NCBI GenBank assembly: GCA_002305755.1
Contig: DBQV01000007.1
Coordinates: 102,102-121,423 of the forward strand
Length of the DNA: 19,322 nucleotides
Origin: Christensenella sp. UBA1385
GTDB lineage: Bacteria; Bacillota; Clostridia; Christensenellales; Aristaeellaceae
Direction of reading: 5' to 3'
The position numbers were made by a program, and so were the translations under genes. The number at the start of each line of letters is the position of its first letter. The stretch's first letter is position 1. This document shows positions 12,819-19,322 of the stretch, piece by piece. The notes under the pieces were generated by a model. It made no database searches. It saw only the letters and a list, made by a program, of their open reading frames with translations, and was not told the DNA's origin.

Positions 12819-14264
12819 TCAGCCGACCACCTGGATGGTCTGCGCGGTGATGTCGCGCGTGCCGGTCAGCACGCAGCCCTTTTCCCTGGAGGAATGGATA
12901 AAGTCCACGATCTCCTGCGTGATGCGCTCGCCCGGGGCCAGCAGCGGGATGCCCGGCGGATAGGTCATCAGCGCCTCGGCGCTGACAAGGCCCGCGGCCT
13001 CCTTCAGCGGCACGGGGTGCTTTTTGGCCCAGAAAGCCTCCTTGGGGGTCAGTACCAGCCGGGGGGCCATGTATTCATAGCTGAAGCCCTGGCCCGCGGC
13101 CCGCTTGTAGCGGCGGCGGATCTCGTACAGCGCGCCGATCAGGCGCTCGATGTTCTTGGTCTTGTCGCCGATGGAGATGTAGGCCAGGAAATTGCTCAGA
13201 TCGCCGAATTCGATCTGGATGTCATACTCGTCGTGCAGGATGTCGTGCACCTCGATGCCGGCCAGGCCCAGATCGCGGGTGTTGACCGAAAGTTTTGTGG
13301 TGTCAAAATCAAAGATGGTGTCGCCGTTGATCAGCTCGTCCGAATACACCAGATAGTCGCCGATCTGGCGGATCTCGTCGCGCGCGTAGGAGGCGTACTG
13401 CTTCACCTTTTCAAATACCTCGCGTCCGTTCAGCGCCAGGCCGCGCCGCGAGATATCCAGCGAGGAGATCAGCAGGTAGCTGCCGGAGGTGGTCATGGTC
13501 AGGCCGATGATCTGGCGCACATAATCGGGGTCAAGCCCCGGGCCGCACAGCAGGAAGCTGGACTGCGTCAGGCTGCCGCCTGATTTGTGCATGCTGACGG
13601 CGGCCATATCCGCCCCGGCCTTCATGCCGCTGACGGGCAGACCCTCGCCGAAGTAAAAGTGCGCGCCGTGGGCCTCGTCGCACAGCACCTTCATGCCGTG
13701 GGCGTGCGCGCAGGCCACGATCTCGCGCAGGTTGGAGCAGATGCCGTAGTAGGTGGGGTTGTTGACGAACACGGCCCTGGCGTCGGGGTTTTCCTCAATG
13801 GCGGCCCTGACCTCCGCGACGGACATGCCCAGCGCGATGCCCAGCCGCTCGCTCACCTGCGGGTTCACGTAGACAGGGATGCCGCCCGAGATGACCAGCG
13901 CGTTGATCACGCTCTGGTGCACGTTGCGGGGCAGTATCAGCTTGTCGCCCTCACGGATGGTGGAAAAGATCATGGCCTGGATGGAGGCCGTGGTGCCCCC
14001 CACCATGAAGTAGGCGGCGGTCGCCCCGAAGGCCTCCGCGGCCAGAGCCTCGCCCTCCGCGATGATACCGGTGGGGTGGCAGAGGCTGTCAAGGTATTTG
14101 GTGGAGTTCACGTCCACCGACAGGCAGCGCTCGCCCAGAAAGTCCATCAGGTCTTTGTTGCCGCGCCCGCGCTTGTGGCCGGGCACGTCAAAGGGCACCA
14201 GCTTTTCGCGCCGCATCTCCTCCAGCGCCTCCCATACCGGGGCCCTTTGCTGATCCAGCATCAT
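12819..14264 (-). CDS. speA: PLP-dependent arginine/lysine/ornithine decarboxylase (SpeA type)
   Basis: Cytosolic fold-I decarboxylase of 481 residues, in the short Bacillus-type class without the N-terminal wing domain. Motifs are VPGHKRG (28-34 region), GGTTASIQA (89-97), NNPTYYG (168-174), DEAHGAH (196-202) and SMHKSGGSLTQSS (224-236), with Lys227 as the PLP Schiff-base lysine. The C-terminal domain has YPPGIP. The substrate cannot be read with certainty from sequence. Coupling to speE suggests the arginine-to-agmatine or ornithine-to-putrescine route, and lysine to cadaverine is possible. Two adjacent ATGs (14264 and 14261) follow AAGGTGATGA. Either could serve, and the second has better spacing. 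The leader carries a promoter and an internal terminator, so attenuation is likely. The gene symbol is by family only. Confidence 0.92.
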   Translation of the reverse strand: MMLDQQRAPVWEALEEMRREKLVPFDVPGHKRGRGNKDLMDFLGERCLSVDVNSTKYLDSLCHPTGIIAEGEALAAEAFGATAAYFMVGGTTASIQAMIFSTIREGDKLILPRNVHQSVINALVISGGIPVYVNPQVSERLGIALGMSVAEVRAAIEENPDARAVFVNNPTYYGICSNLREIVACAHAHGMKVLCDEAHGAHFYFGEGLPVSGMKAGADMAAVSMHKSGGSLTQSSFLLCGPGLDPDYVRQIIGLTMTTSGSYLLISSLDISRRGLALNGREVFEKVKQYASYARDEIRQIGDYLVYSDELINGDTIFDFDTTKLSVNTRDLGLAGIEVHDILHDEYDIQIEFGDLSNFLAYISIGDKTKNIERLIGALYEIRRRYKRAAGQGFSYEYMAPRLVLTPKEAFWAKKHPVPLKEAAGLVSAEALMTYPPGIPLLAPGERITQEIVDFIHSSREKGCVLTGTRDITAQTIQVVG

Positions 14265-14293
14265 TCATCACCTTGCTTTGCAGATAATCGAAG

Positions 14294-14313
14294 CATACGG
14301 CTTTTCCCGTATG
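14294..14313 (-). other. Hairpin before the speA ribosome binding site
   Basis: A perfect 7-bp stem (CATACGG / CCGTATG) with a 6-base loop lies directly after the leader terminator's T-tract and about 20 bases before the ribosome binding site. It may be part of the leader control structure. Confidence 0.45.
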
Positions 14314-14346
14314 AAAAAGGGACGCGCTGCGCTTGCAGCACGTCCC
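14314..14346 (-). terminator. Intrinsic terminator in the speA leader (putative attenuator)
   Basis: On the - strand, a 12-bp stem (one G-T pair, 4-base loop AAGC) is followed directly by TTTTT, a textbook Rho-independent terminator. It lies about 50 bases upstream of speA and about 80 bases downstream of the predicted speA promoter. Its 3' arm contains GCAGCG, which can pair instead with CGCTGC near 14362-14367, so an alternative antiterminator fold is possible. It could also simply end the transcript of the upstream binding-protein gene. Confidence 0.75.
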
Positions 14347-14351
14347 CGAAA

Positions 14352-14365
14352 CTGCCGCCTGGCAG
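14352..14365 (-). other. Upstream leader stem of speA (possible sensor/antiterminator part)
   Basis: CTGCC-AGGC-GGCAG forms a 5-bp hairpin just upstream of the terminator on the - strand. The flanking CGCTGC could pair with the terminator's 3' arm, so this stem and the terminator would compete. I recognise no known riboswitch class. Confidence 0.35.
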
Positions 14366-14428
14366 CGGCACATATCGTCAGGGTGCAACCGGCTCGCCTC
14401 CGGCCCGTTCCTATTGGAACTCGGCCTG

Positions 14429-14458
14429 AGTATACGAGCAATGAAGGCGGGGTGTCAA
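14429..14458 (-). promoter_or_regulatory. Sigma-A-type promoter of the polyamine operon
   Basis: On the - strand, TTGACA (14458-14453), an 18-base spacer and TATACT (14434-14429) form a strong promoter. It predicts a leader of about 155 bases before speA. Confidence 0.72.
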
Positions 14459-14512
14459 CCGAAAAAGGACAAAAGCAAAGGGATTTTTGCGGGGGATCTC
14501 CGGGCCCTGCGG

Positions 14513-15349
14513 CTACTGGCTGAGCGAGGCGGACAGCTCCACGGCCTCCTCCATCCACTTGAGGTAGAGGCCCTCCTTTTCCATCTGCGCGATGATGCCG
14601 TTGACCGCCTCGATCAGCTCGCCGGAACCCTTGGGGGCGGCCATCGCCACGCCCAGCGAGGTGTAGTCGAAGTAGCTTTCGCACAGCGCCAGCTCCGGGT
14701 AGTTGGCCACGTAGTTGTCGGCCACCACGGTGGCCAGCGCCACGCCGTCCACCTTGCCGCTCATCACCAGCATGATGGCGTCCGGTATCTTGGCGATAGG
14801 CTCCATCCTGGCATCCGGGATCTGCTCGCTCACCAGCGTCTGCTGCAGGGTGCCGTTCTGGGCGGCGACGGTCTTGCCGCTGAAATCGGCGAGCGTCTTG
14901 AACTTGTCGGCGTTGGATTTCAGGATCACGATGCCCTGCTGGCCGTCGTTGTAGTAGATGTCGCTGAAATCCATCACCTCGGCGCGCTCGGCCTTGGGCA
15001 CCATGCCCGCCACGCACAGATCCGCCTTGCCGGCGGCCACGGCGGCCAGCGCGGTGTCAAAATCCATGGACTCCAGCTGCAGCTCCACCCCCAGCTGCTC
15101 GGCCACATACTGGATCATGCTGATGTCCGCGCCCACGGGCTCACCGTCCGGGCCCAGAAACTCATAGGGCGCGTAGTCGGGCGAGGTAACGACCACCAGC
15201 TTGCCCGCGGCCTTCACGCTGCTCAGGCTGTCGTCCGCCTCCGCCGCGGCGGAAAGGCCGCAGCCCGACGCCGCGGCCAGGGCCAGCAGCAGGCAGAGGG
15301 CCTTCTTCATCATGCTTTTCATACTTTTCATGCTCTTCATCGCTTCCAT
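14513..15349 (-). CDS. Amino-acid ABC transporter substrate-binding lipoprotein (PBP family 3)
   Basis: Exported binding protein of 278 residues of the polar amino-acid family. The N-terminus is unusual: MEA followed by three MKS repeats, then MMKK, a hydrophobic core and a lipobox-like AASGC with Cys30 as the lipid anchor. The mature part shows KLVVVTSPDYAPYEF, GADISMIQYVAEQLG, ADLCVAGMVPKAERAEVMDFS and DIYYN, all typical of the family. The ATG at 15349 has GGGAGGA six bases upstream. In-frame upstream codons reach 15478 but cover the promoter and lack a ribosome binding site. The matching permease and ATPase are encoded about 2.5 kb away in the divergent operon, so the transporter genes are split over two transcripts. 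The ligand is unknown; the neighbours suggest an amino acid that is then transaminated. Confidence 0.92.
   Translation of the reverse strand: MEAMKSMKSMKSMMKKALCLLLALAAASGCGLSAAAEADDSLSSVKAAGKLVVVTSPDYAPYEFLGPDGEPVGADISMIQYVAEQLGVELQLESMDFDTALAAVAAGKADLCVAGMVPKAERAEVMDFSDIYYNDGQQGIVILKSNADKFKTLADFSGKTVAAQNGTLQQTLVSEQIPDARMEPIAKIPDAIMLVMSGKVDGVALATVVADNYVANYPELALCESYFDYTSLGVAMAAPKGSGELIEAVNGIIAQMEKEGLYLKWMEEAVELSASLSQ
15314..15340 (-). repeat. In-frame 9-base tandem repeat (Met-Lys-Ser x3) at a signal-peptide start
   Basis: Three near-identical 9-base units (ATGAARAGY) encode MKSMKSMKS before the hydrophobic core of the binding-protein signal peptide. Each unit offers another ATG. Copy number could change by slippage while keeping frame, altering signal-peptide length or start choice. 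Confidence 0.8.
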
Positions 15350-15382
15350 GATTGTTCCTCCCGTTCTGTCTGGAATGGCGCC

Positions 15383-15412
15383 ACGATAGCATGGATAAAT
15401 ATGCAATGTCAA
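15383..15412 (-). promoter_or_regulatory. Promoter of the amino-acid-binding protein gene
   Basis: On the - strand, TTGACA (15412-15407), an 18-base spacer and TATCGT (15388-15383), preceded by TGC as an extended -10, lie about 35 bases upstream of the ATG. The AT-rich region 15390-15540 between the divergent genes stands out from the GC-rich surroundings. Confidence 0.65.
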
Positions 15413-15486
15413 GAGGGATTGATGAAAAAGTTTGCACAAAGATCGCCGCGAGTATCCGGAAATACCAACGAAATACATTGATAATG

Positions 15487-15516
15487 TTGAATATTGATAT
15501 GCATCCGTGCTATCAT
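15487..15516 (+). promoter_or_regulatory. Promoter of the aminotransferase-dehydrogenase-transporter operon
   Basis: TTGAAT (15487-15492), an 18-base spacer and TATCAT (15511-15516), preceded by TGC as an extended -10, lie about 42 bases before the chosen aminotransferase ATG. The core TGCTATC also occurs in the divergent promoter in opposite orientation. Confidence 0.55.
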
Positions 15517-15557
15517 GTGCCCGTCCTGATTGAATGATTATGCAACGGAGGTTTCAC

Positions 15558-16736
15558 ATGCCGGAGCTCAGCCAGCGGGTAGGCCGCTTTACCGATTCCG
15601 TGATCAGGCGCATGACGCGCATCGCGGACAGCTGCGGGGCCATCAACCTGTCCCAGGGATTCCCTGATTTTGATCCGCCCCGGGAGATGCTGGAGGCGCT
15701 GGGGCGGGTGGCCTTTGAGGGCCCGCACCAGTACGCCGTCACCTACGGGGCGCCGGAGTTCCGCGAGGCGCTGGTCAAAAAGCACGAGCGCTTCTCGGGC
15801 CTTCGCTATGACGCCGAGACCGAGACCGTTGTCACCTGCGGCGGCACGGAGGCCATGATGTGCGCCATGATGGCGGTCTGCAACCCCGGCGATAAGGCCG
15901 TGGTGTTCAGCCCCTTTTATGAGAACTACGCGGCGGACGCCATCCTTTCGGGCGCGGAGCCCCTCTATGTGCCGCTGGTGCCGCCGGACTTCCATATCGA
16001 CACCGAAGCCCTGAGGGCGGCCTTCGCGCAAAAGCCCAAGGCCATCGTGATCTGCAACCCCTCCAACCCCTGCGGCAAGGTGTTCACGCAGGAGGAGCTG
16101 ATGATGATCGCCGGCCTGTGCGAGGCGCACGACTGCTTCGCCATCACCGACGAGGTGTATGAGCACATCGTGTTTGAGCCGTATCGGCACGTCTATTTCG
16201 CCGCGCTGCCCGGCATGCGGCAGAGGACGCTGACGGCGGGCTCACTGTCCAAGACCTATTCGGTCACCGGCTGGCGGCTGGGATATCTTCTGGGGCCGGC
16301 GGAGGCCATCGAGGCGGCCCGCAAGGTGCACGATTTTCTGACCGTCGGCGCGGCCGCCCCGCTGCAGGAGGCCGCGCTCGCGGGGCTGGCGCTGGGGGAT
16401 GACTACTACGAGGGCCTGCGCGCGCTCTACACCGACAGGCGCGAGTACTTCCTGCACGGGCTCGACGCCATCGGGCTGAAGCACAACGAGCCGCAGGGTT
16501 CTTACTTTGTGCTCGCGGACATTTCGGATATCCTGCTTCGCCCCGCCTTTTCTGGCATGGACGATCTTGGCTTCTGCGAGTGGCTGGCCAGAGAGGCGGG
16601 CGTGGCCGCGGTGCCGGGCTCCAGTTTCTTCAGGGAGGGCGGCGGACAGTACATCCGCCTGCACTTCGCCAGGGAAGAGGCCACGCTGAAGGAAGCCCTG
16701 AAGCGGCTGGCGAGGCTGAACGATGGAACCGTTTGA
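15558..16736 (+). CDS. Class I/II PLP-dependent aminotransferase (methionine/kynurenine-aminotransferase-like)
   Basis: Cytosolic aminotransferase of 392 residues. AINLSQGFPDFDPP (28-41) is typical of the branch that includes kynurenine/glutamine and methionine aminotransferases. Also visible are CGGTEAM (94-100), CNPSNPCGK (166-174), TDEVYEH (197-203) and SLSKTYSVTGWR (229-240) with Lys232 binding PLP. The ATG at 15558 has GGAGG six bases upstream. The open frame runs back to 15534, but that extension lacks a ribosome binding site. It is the first gene of a four-gene operon with a GldA-like dehydrogenase (14-base overlap) and the permease and ATPase of an amino-acid importer. It probably transaminates the imported substrate. 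Exact specificity is not readable. Confidence 0.93.
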   Translation: MPELSQRVGRFTDSVIRRMTRIADSCGAINLSQGFPDFDPPREMLEALGRVAFEGPHQYAVTYGAPEFREALVKKHERFSGLRYDAETETVVTCGGTEAMMCAMMAVCNPGDKAVVFSPFYENYAADAILSGAEPLYVPLVPPDFHIDTEALRAAFAQKPKAIVICNPSNPCGKVFTQEELMMIAGLCEAHDCFAITDEVYEHIVFEPYRHVYFAALPGMRQRTLTAGSLSKTYSVTGWRLGYLLGPAEAIEAARKVHDFLTVGAAAPLQEAALAGLALGDDYYEGLRALYTDRREYFLHGLDAIGLKHNEPQGSYFVLADISDILLRPAFSGMDDLGFCEWLAREAGVAAVPGSSFFREGGGQYIRLHFAREEATLKEALKRLARLNDGTV

Positions 16737-17805
16737 CGCGGTCAGGCTGCCGGTCTGGTTCGCGGGCGGGAGGGCCTATGAGGCCTTCCCGCGGGAGGCC
16801 CGCCCCTTCGGCGGCCGCCTGCTGCTGGCCGGAGGCCGCCGGGCCCTGAAGGCCGGGCGGGGCAGGCTGGAGGCCGCCATTCAGGGGAGGATGGCGCTGG
16901 CGGAAACGCGGACGCTGGAAGGCTGCTGCAGCATGGCGGAGGCCGAGGCGCTGGCGGACGCGGCCCGCGGCTGCGGGGCGGAGCTGCTGTGCGGCATGGG
17001 CGGGGGCCGGGCGCTGGATACCGTGAAGGCGGCGGGCGATCTGGCGGGCCTGCCCGTATTCACCTTCCCCACCATCGCGGCTACCTGCGCGGCGGTGACC
17101 GCGCTCAGCGTGATGCACGGGGAGGACGGCGCGTTTTCGGCCCTCTATCCGCTGAAGCGGCCGCCTGTGGCGGCCTTCATCGATACCGCGGTGCTGGCGG
17201 CGGCGCCGGCCCGCTACCTGCGCGCGGGCCTTGGCGACAGCCTTGGCAAGGGCGTGGAACCGGCCTTTTCATCGCGCGGACGGGCCCTTCGCCACAGCGA
17301 CGCGCTGGCCCTGTCCATGGCCGGCGGGCTCATCGGCGAGGTGGAACGGCAGGGGCCGGAGGCGCTGCGCCAGGCGGAGGAAGGCCGGGCCGGGGAAGCG
17401 CTGACGGACATGGCGCTGCTGAACATCGTCAGCGTGGGCTGCGTGTCGCTGCTGATCCGGGAGGAGTACAACTGCGCACTGGCCCATTCCCTCAGCTACA
17501 CGCTGGAGGGCCTGCCGCAGCTGAAAGGCAGCCTGCACGGCGAGCTGGTGGCCTGGGGCGCGGCGGTGCAGCTGCAGATGGACGGACAGGGGGAAGAAGC
17601 GCTGCGCGTGCTGCGCTTGCTGCGCGCCCTCGGCATCCCGGCCAGCCTGGCCGCCATGGGGGCCGATCTGGGAGAGGAAGCCGTCAGCCGGGCCATCCGC
17701 GCGGCGGCCTTCCAGAGCGATATGGCCACCGTGCCCTATCCCGTAAGCCCGGAGATGATACTGGCGGCCGCGCAGGCTGTGGAGCGTGCGGCCGGGGAGG
17801 TTTGA
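16723..17805 (+). CDS. GldA-like metal-dependent (iron-containing family) alcohol dehydrogenase
   Basis: Protein of 360 residues of the Fe-ADH/glycerol-dehydrogenase superfamily. GMGGGRALDTVKA (91-103) is the dinucleotide-binding motif. FPTIAATCAAVTALSVMHGEDG (from about 115) matches the GldA signature area. Metal ligands expected from Bacillus glycerol dehydrogenase (Asp, His, His) are present at matching positions: Asp172 in AGLGDSL, His255 in ALAHSL and His272 in LHGELVAWG. The usual second His of the AHxxHN motif is replaced (HSLSYT), so the substrate is probably not glycerol. The start overlaps the aminotransferase end by 14 bases, with GAGG upstream, implying coupled expression. A plausible job is reducing or oxidising a carbonyl/alcohol linked to the aminotransferase product. 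This is inference. Confidence 0.82.
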   Translation: MEPFDAVRLPVWFAGGRAYEAFPREARPFGGRLLLAGGRRALKAGRGRLEAAIQGRMALAETRTLEGCCSMAEAEALADAARGCGAELLCGMGGGRALDTVKAAGDLAGLPVFTFPTIAATCAAVTALSVMHGEDGAFSALYPLKRPPVAAFIDTAVLAAAPARYLRAGLGDSLGKGVEPAFSSRGRALRHSDALALSMAGGLIGEVERQGPEALRQAEEGRAGEALTDMALLNIVSVGCVSLLIREEYNCALAHSLSYTLEGLPQLKGSLHGELVAWGAAVQLQMDGQGEEALRVLRLLRALGIPASLAAMGADLGEEAVSRAIRAAAFQSDMATVPYPVSPEMILAAAQAVERAAGEV

Positions 17806-17808
17806 CGG

Positions 17809-18486
17809 ATGTTTGAAAACATGCTGCCCAATATCGGCAAGGTGCTGTCGCGATACGGCTATCTGTTTGCCCAGGGGCTGGGCTTCACACTGCTGCTCAG
17901 CCTGCTATCGGTGCTGGGCGGTACGGTGTTTGGGTCGCTTCTGGCGCTGCTGCGCCGCTCGCGCCTGTTTCTGCCGCGCTTTCTCGCCACCGCCTATGTG
18001 GAGGTGGTGCGCGGCACGCCGCTGCTGCTGCAGCTCTATTTCTTCTATTTCATGCTGCCGGAGATGCTGCCGATGCTGGCGCTGTCCAAATTCGCCAGCA
18101 TCGCCATCGCGCTGCTGTTCAATTCCGCCGGCTATGTGTGCGAGATCGTGCGTGCGGGCATCGCGGCGGTGGATATCGGGCAGACGGAGGCGGCGCGCAG
18201 CCTGGGCCTGAGCGGCGCGCAGTGCATGCGCCGCGTGGTGCTGCCCCAGGCGGTGCGCAACATACTGCCCGCGCTGTGCAACGAGTTTGTCGCCGTGATC
18301 AAGGAGACGAGCCTTGCCTCCACCTTCTTTGTGGGCGACCTGATGACGCAGTATAATGTGGTGCGCGGAAATATGTTTTTGGTCTTTGAGCCCCTGATCG
18401 TGGTCGGTGTGGTATACTTTATTATCACCTTCTCGCTGTCAAAGGCGGTGGCAAAGCTGGAGAGGAGATTACAAGCCGGTGATTGA
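17809..18486 (+). CDS. Polar amino-acid ABC transporter permease (HisM/GlnP family)
   Basis: Inner-membrane permease of 225 residues. Several hydrophobic spans are visible, with VEVVRGTPLLLQLYFFYFML (64-83) and the EAA loop EAARSLGLSGAQCMRRVVLP (127-146) that contacts the ATPase. NEFVAVIKETSLAS (158-171) is highly typical of the family. The start lies 3 bases after the dehydrogenase stop, with GGGGAGG upstream. The ATPase gene overlaps its end by 8 bases. A single permease gene implies a homodimeric channel, fed by the divergent lipoprotein. Confidence 0.95.
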   Translation: MFENMLPNIGKVLSRYGYLFAQGLGFTLLLSLLSVLGGTVFGSLLALLRRSRLFLPRFLATAYVEVVRGTPLLLQLYFFYFMLPEMLPMLALSKFASIAIALLFNSAGYVCEIVRAGIAAVDIGQTEAARSLGLSGAQCMRRVVLPQAVRNILPALCNEFVAVIKETSLASTFFVGDLMTQYNVVRGNMFLVFEPLIVVGVVYFIITFSLSKAVAKLERRLQAGD

Positions 18487-19204
18487 GACCATTGATTTGA
18501 AAAAGCAGTTCGGCAGCCTGGAAGTGCTGCGCGGCATCAGTACCAGGGTGGATCAGGGCGAGGTCATTTCCATCATCGGCCCCTCGGGCTCCGGCAAATC
18601 CACCTTTCTGCGCTGCCTGAACCTGATGGAGACGCCTACCTCGGGGCAGGTGCTCTTCCACGGGGTCGATCTGACCAGCAAGGGCGTGGATGTGGACCGC
18701 CATCGCCAGAGGATGGGCATGGTGTTCCAGCACTTTAATATTTTCCCCCACCTGACGGTGAAGGATAACATCACGCTGGCCCCCGTGCTGCTTAAAAAGA
18801 GCGGCCGCAAGGAAGCGGACGAGCGCGCGCTGGAGCTGCTCAGCCGCGTGGGCCTCTACGACAAGCGCGACGAGTACCCCCGCCGCCTGTCCGGCGGGCA
18901 GAAACAGCGCCTGGCCATCGTGCGCGCGCTGGCCATGGACCCGGAGGTGATGCTCTTTGACGAGCCCACCTCGGCGCTGGACCCGGAGATGGTGGGCGAG
19001 GTGCTGTCGGTCATCAAGGAGCTGGTGAAAAACGGCATGACCTCCATCATCGTCACCCACGAGATGGGCTTTGCCAGGGAGGTGTCCAGCCGGGTGCTGT
19101 TCATGGACGAGGGCCTCATTCAGGAGGAGGGCAGCCCCGACGAGATCTTCGGCCATCCCCAGAACCCGAGGACGCAGTCCTTTTTAAGCAAGGTGCTGCG
19201 GTAA
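18479..19204 (+). CDS. Polar amino-acid ABC transporter ATP-binding protein (GlnQ/HisP family)
   Basis: Cytoplasmic ATPase of 241 residues energising the importer. Walker A GPSGSGKST (34-42), Q-loop MVFQHFNIFPH (81-91), signature LSGGQKQR (137-144), Walker B VMLFDEPTSALDP (157-169) and H-loop VTHEMG (192-197) are all intact. I place the start at GTG 18479, overlapping the permease stop by 8 bases. Reading from there gives the standard N-terminus (VIETIDLKKQFGSLEVLRG) and normal family length. AGGAG lies about 11 bases upstream, slightly far. The longer open frame from 18407 is just out-of-frame permease sequence. It ends the operon and two hairpins follow. Confidence 0.95.
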   Translation: MIETIDLKKQFGSLEVLRGISTRVDQGEVISIIGPSGSGKSTFLRCLNLMETPTSGQVLFHGVDLTSKGVDVDRHRQRMGMVFQHFNIFPHLTVKDNITLAPVLLKKSGRKEADERALELLSRVGLYDKRDEYPRRLSGGQKQRLAIVRALAMDPEVMLFDEPTSALDPEMVGEVLSVIKELVKNGMTSIIVTHEMGFAREVSSRVLFMDEGLIQEEGSPDEIFGHPQNPRTQSFLSKVLR

Positions 19205-19221
19205 ACAGCCGACAACAGAAT

Positions 19222-19255
19222 CGCCCCGGCCTCACAGCTGCGTGAGGCCGGGGCG
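19222..19255 (+). terminator. Hairpin terminator after the amino-acid transporter operon
   Basis: A perfect 14-bp GC-rich stem (19222-19235 with 19242-19255) with a 6-base loop lies 18 bases after the ATPase stop. It is followed only by TTAG rather than a T-run. It is probably a terminator or 3'-end stabiliser. Confidence 0.7.
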
Positions 19256-19259
19256 TTAG

Positions 19260-19288
19260 CCCGTCAAAGAACCAAGTTCTTTGACGGG
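19260..19288. repeat. Perfect 13-bp inverted repeat, candidate dispersed intergenic element
   Basis: CCCGTCAAAGAAC and its exact complement flank a 3-base loop CAA, right after the operon terminator. No T-tract follows on either strand. The second hairpin in tandem and the clean palindrome resemble short dispersed intergenic repeats, but only one copy is visible here. The remaining 34 bases to the window end show no gene. Confidence 0.5.
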
Positions 19289-19322
19289 GGAGGGGACGGG
19301 CCATCCGCCTTTTCGCTTCGCT

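Noticed and set aside
14188..14388. Possible Cys/Arg-containing leader peptide in the speA leader (TTG or ATG start, GGAGG upstream)
   Set aside because: The frame runs through the terminator and past the speA start, unlike a classical attenuator peptide, so I do not call it a gene. It could be looked at with ribosome profiling.

Overview
The window is a GC-rich bacterial chromosome segment. Strong AGGAGG-type ribosome binding sites, sigma-A-like promoters, a fold-I Orn/Lys/Arg decarboxylase of Bacillus SpeA type and a CUT1 sugar importer without its own ATPase gene suggest a high-GC Clostridia-type Bacillota, perhaps a gut anaerobe. That placement is inference. I see no phage, insertion sequence, CRISPR array, tRNA or rRNA.

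Region 1 (1-528) holds the 3' end of uvrB on the + strand and a strong bidirectional terminator. Region 2 (529-9353, all - strand) is the main accessory locus. In transcription order it holds a LacI-family regulator, a promoter with two operator/cre-like palindromes, a large cytoplasmic glycosidase-like protein (DUF6259-like), a sugar-binding protein, two CUT1 permeases, a DUF2961/GH172 enzyme and a surface lipoprotein with a DUF4185/GH183-type domain. From my knowledge of these families, GH172 plus GH183 is the enzyme pair that degrades D-arabinan of mycobacterial arabinogalactan and lipoarabinomannan. The gene set therefore fits a Gram-positive D-arabinofuranose-glycan utilisation locus: the surface lipoprotein cleaves the polymer, the ABC importer takes up oligomers, and cytoplasmic GH172 and the large enzyme finish degradation under LacI control. 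This is the most interesting part of the window.

Region 3 (9386-11396) is glmS, driven by a near-consensus promoter packed back to back against the lacI promoter. Its roughly 110-base leader is structured but does not look like the glmS ribozyme. Region 4 (11415-14458, - strand) is a polyamine operon: a SpeA-type decarboxylase, spermidine synthase speE and a small DUF1697 protein. Its leader contains a textbook intrinsic terminator downstream of the promoter, which suggests transcription attenuation.

Region 5 (14513-19204) is a divergent amino-acid unit. A lipoprotein solute-binding protein reads leftward. A class I/II aminotransferase, a GldA-like metal-dependent dehydrogenase, a permease and an ATPase read rightward as a tightly overlapping operon. 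It looks like uptake of an amino acid or related amine coupled to transamination and redox conversion, with substrate unknown. The window ends with two perfect hairpins, the second possibly a dispersed repeat.

Many long open frames antisense to the real genes are GC-driven shadows and are left out.
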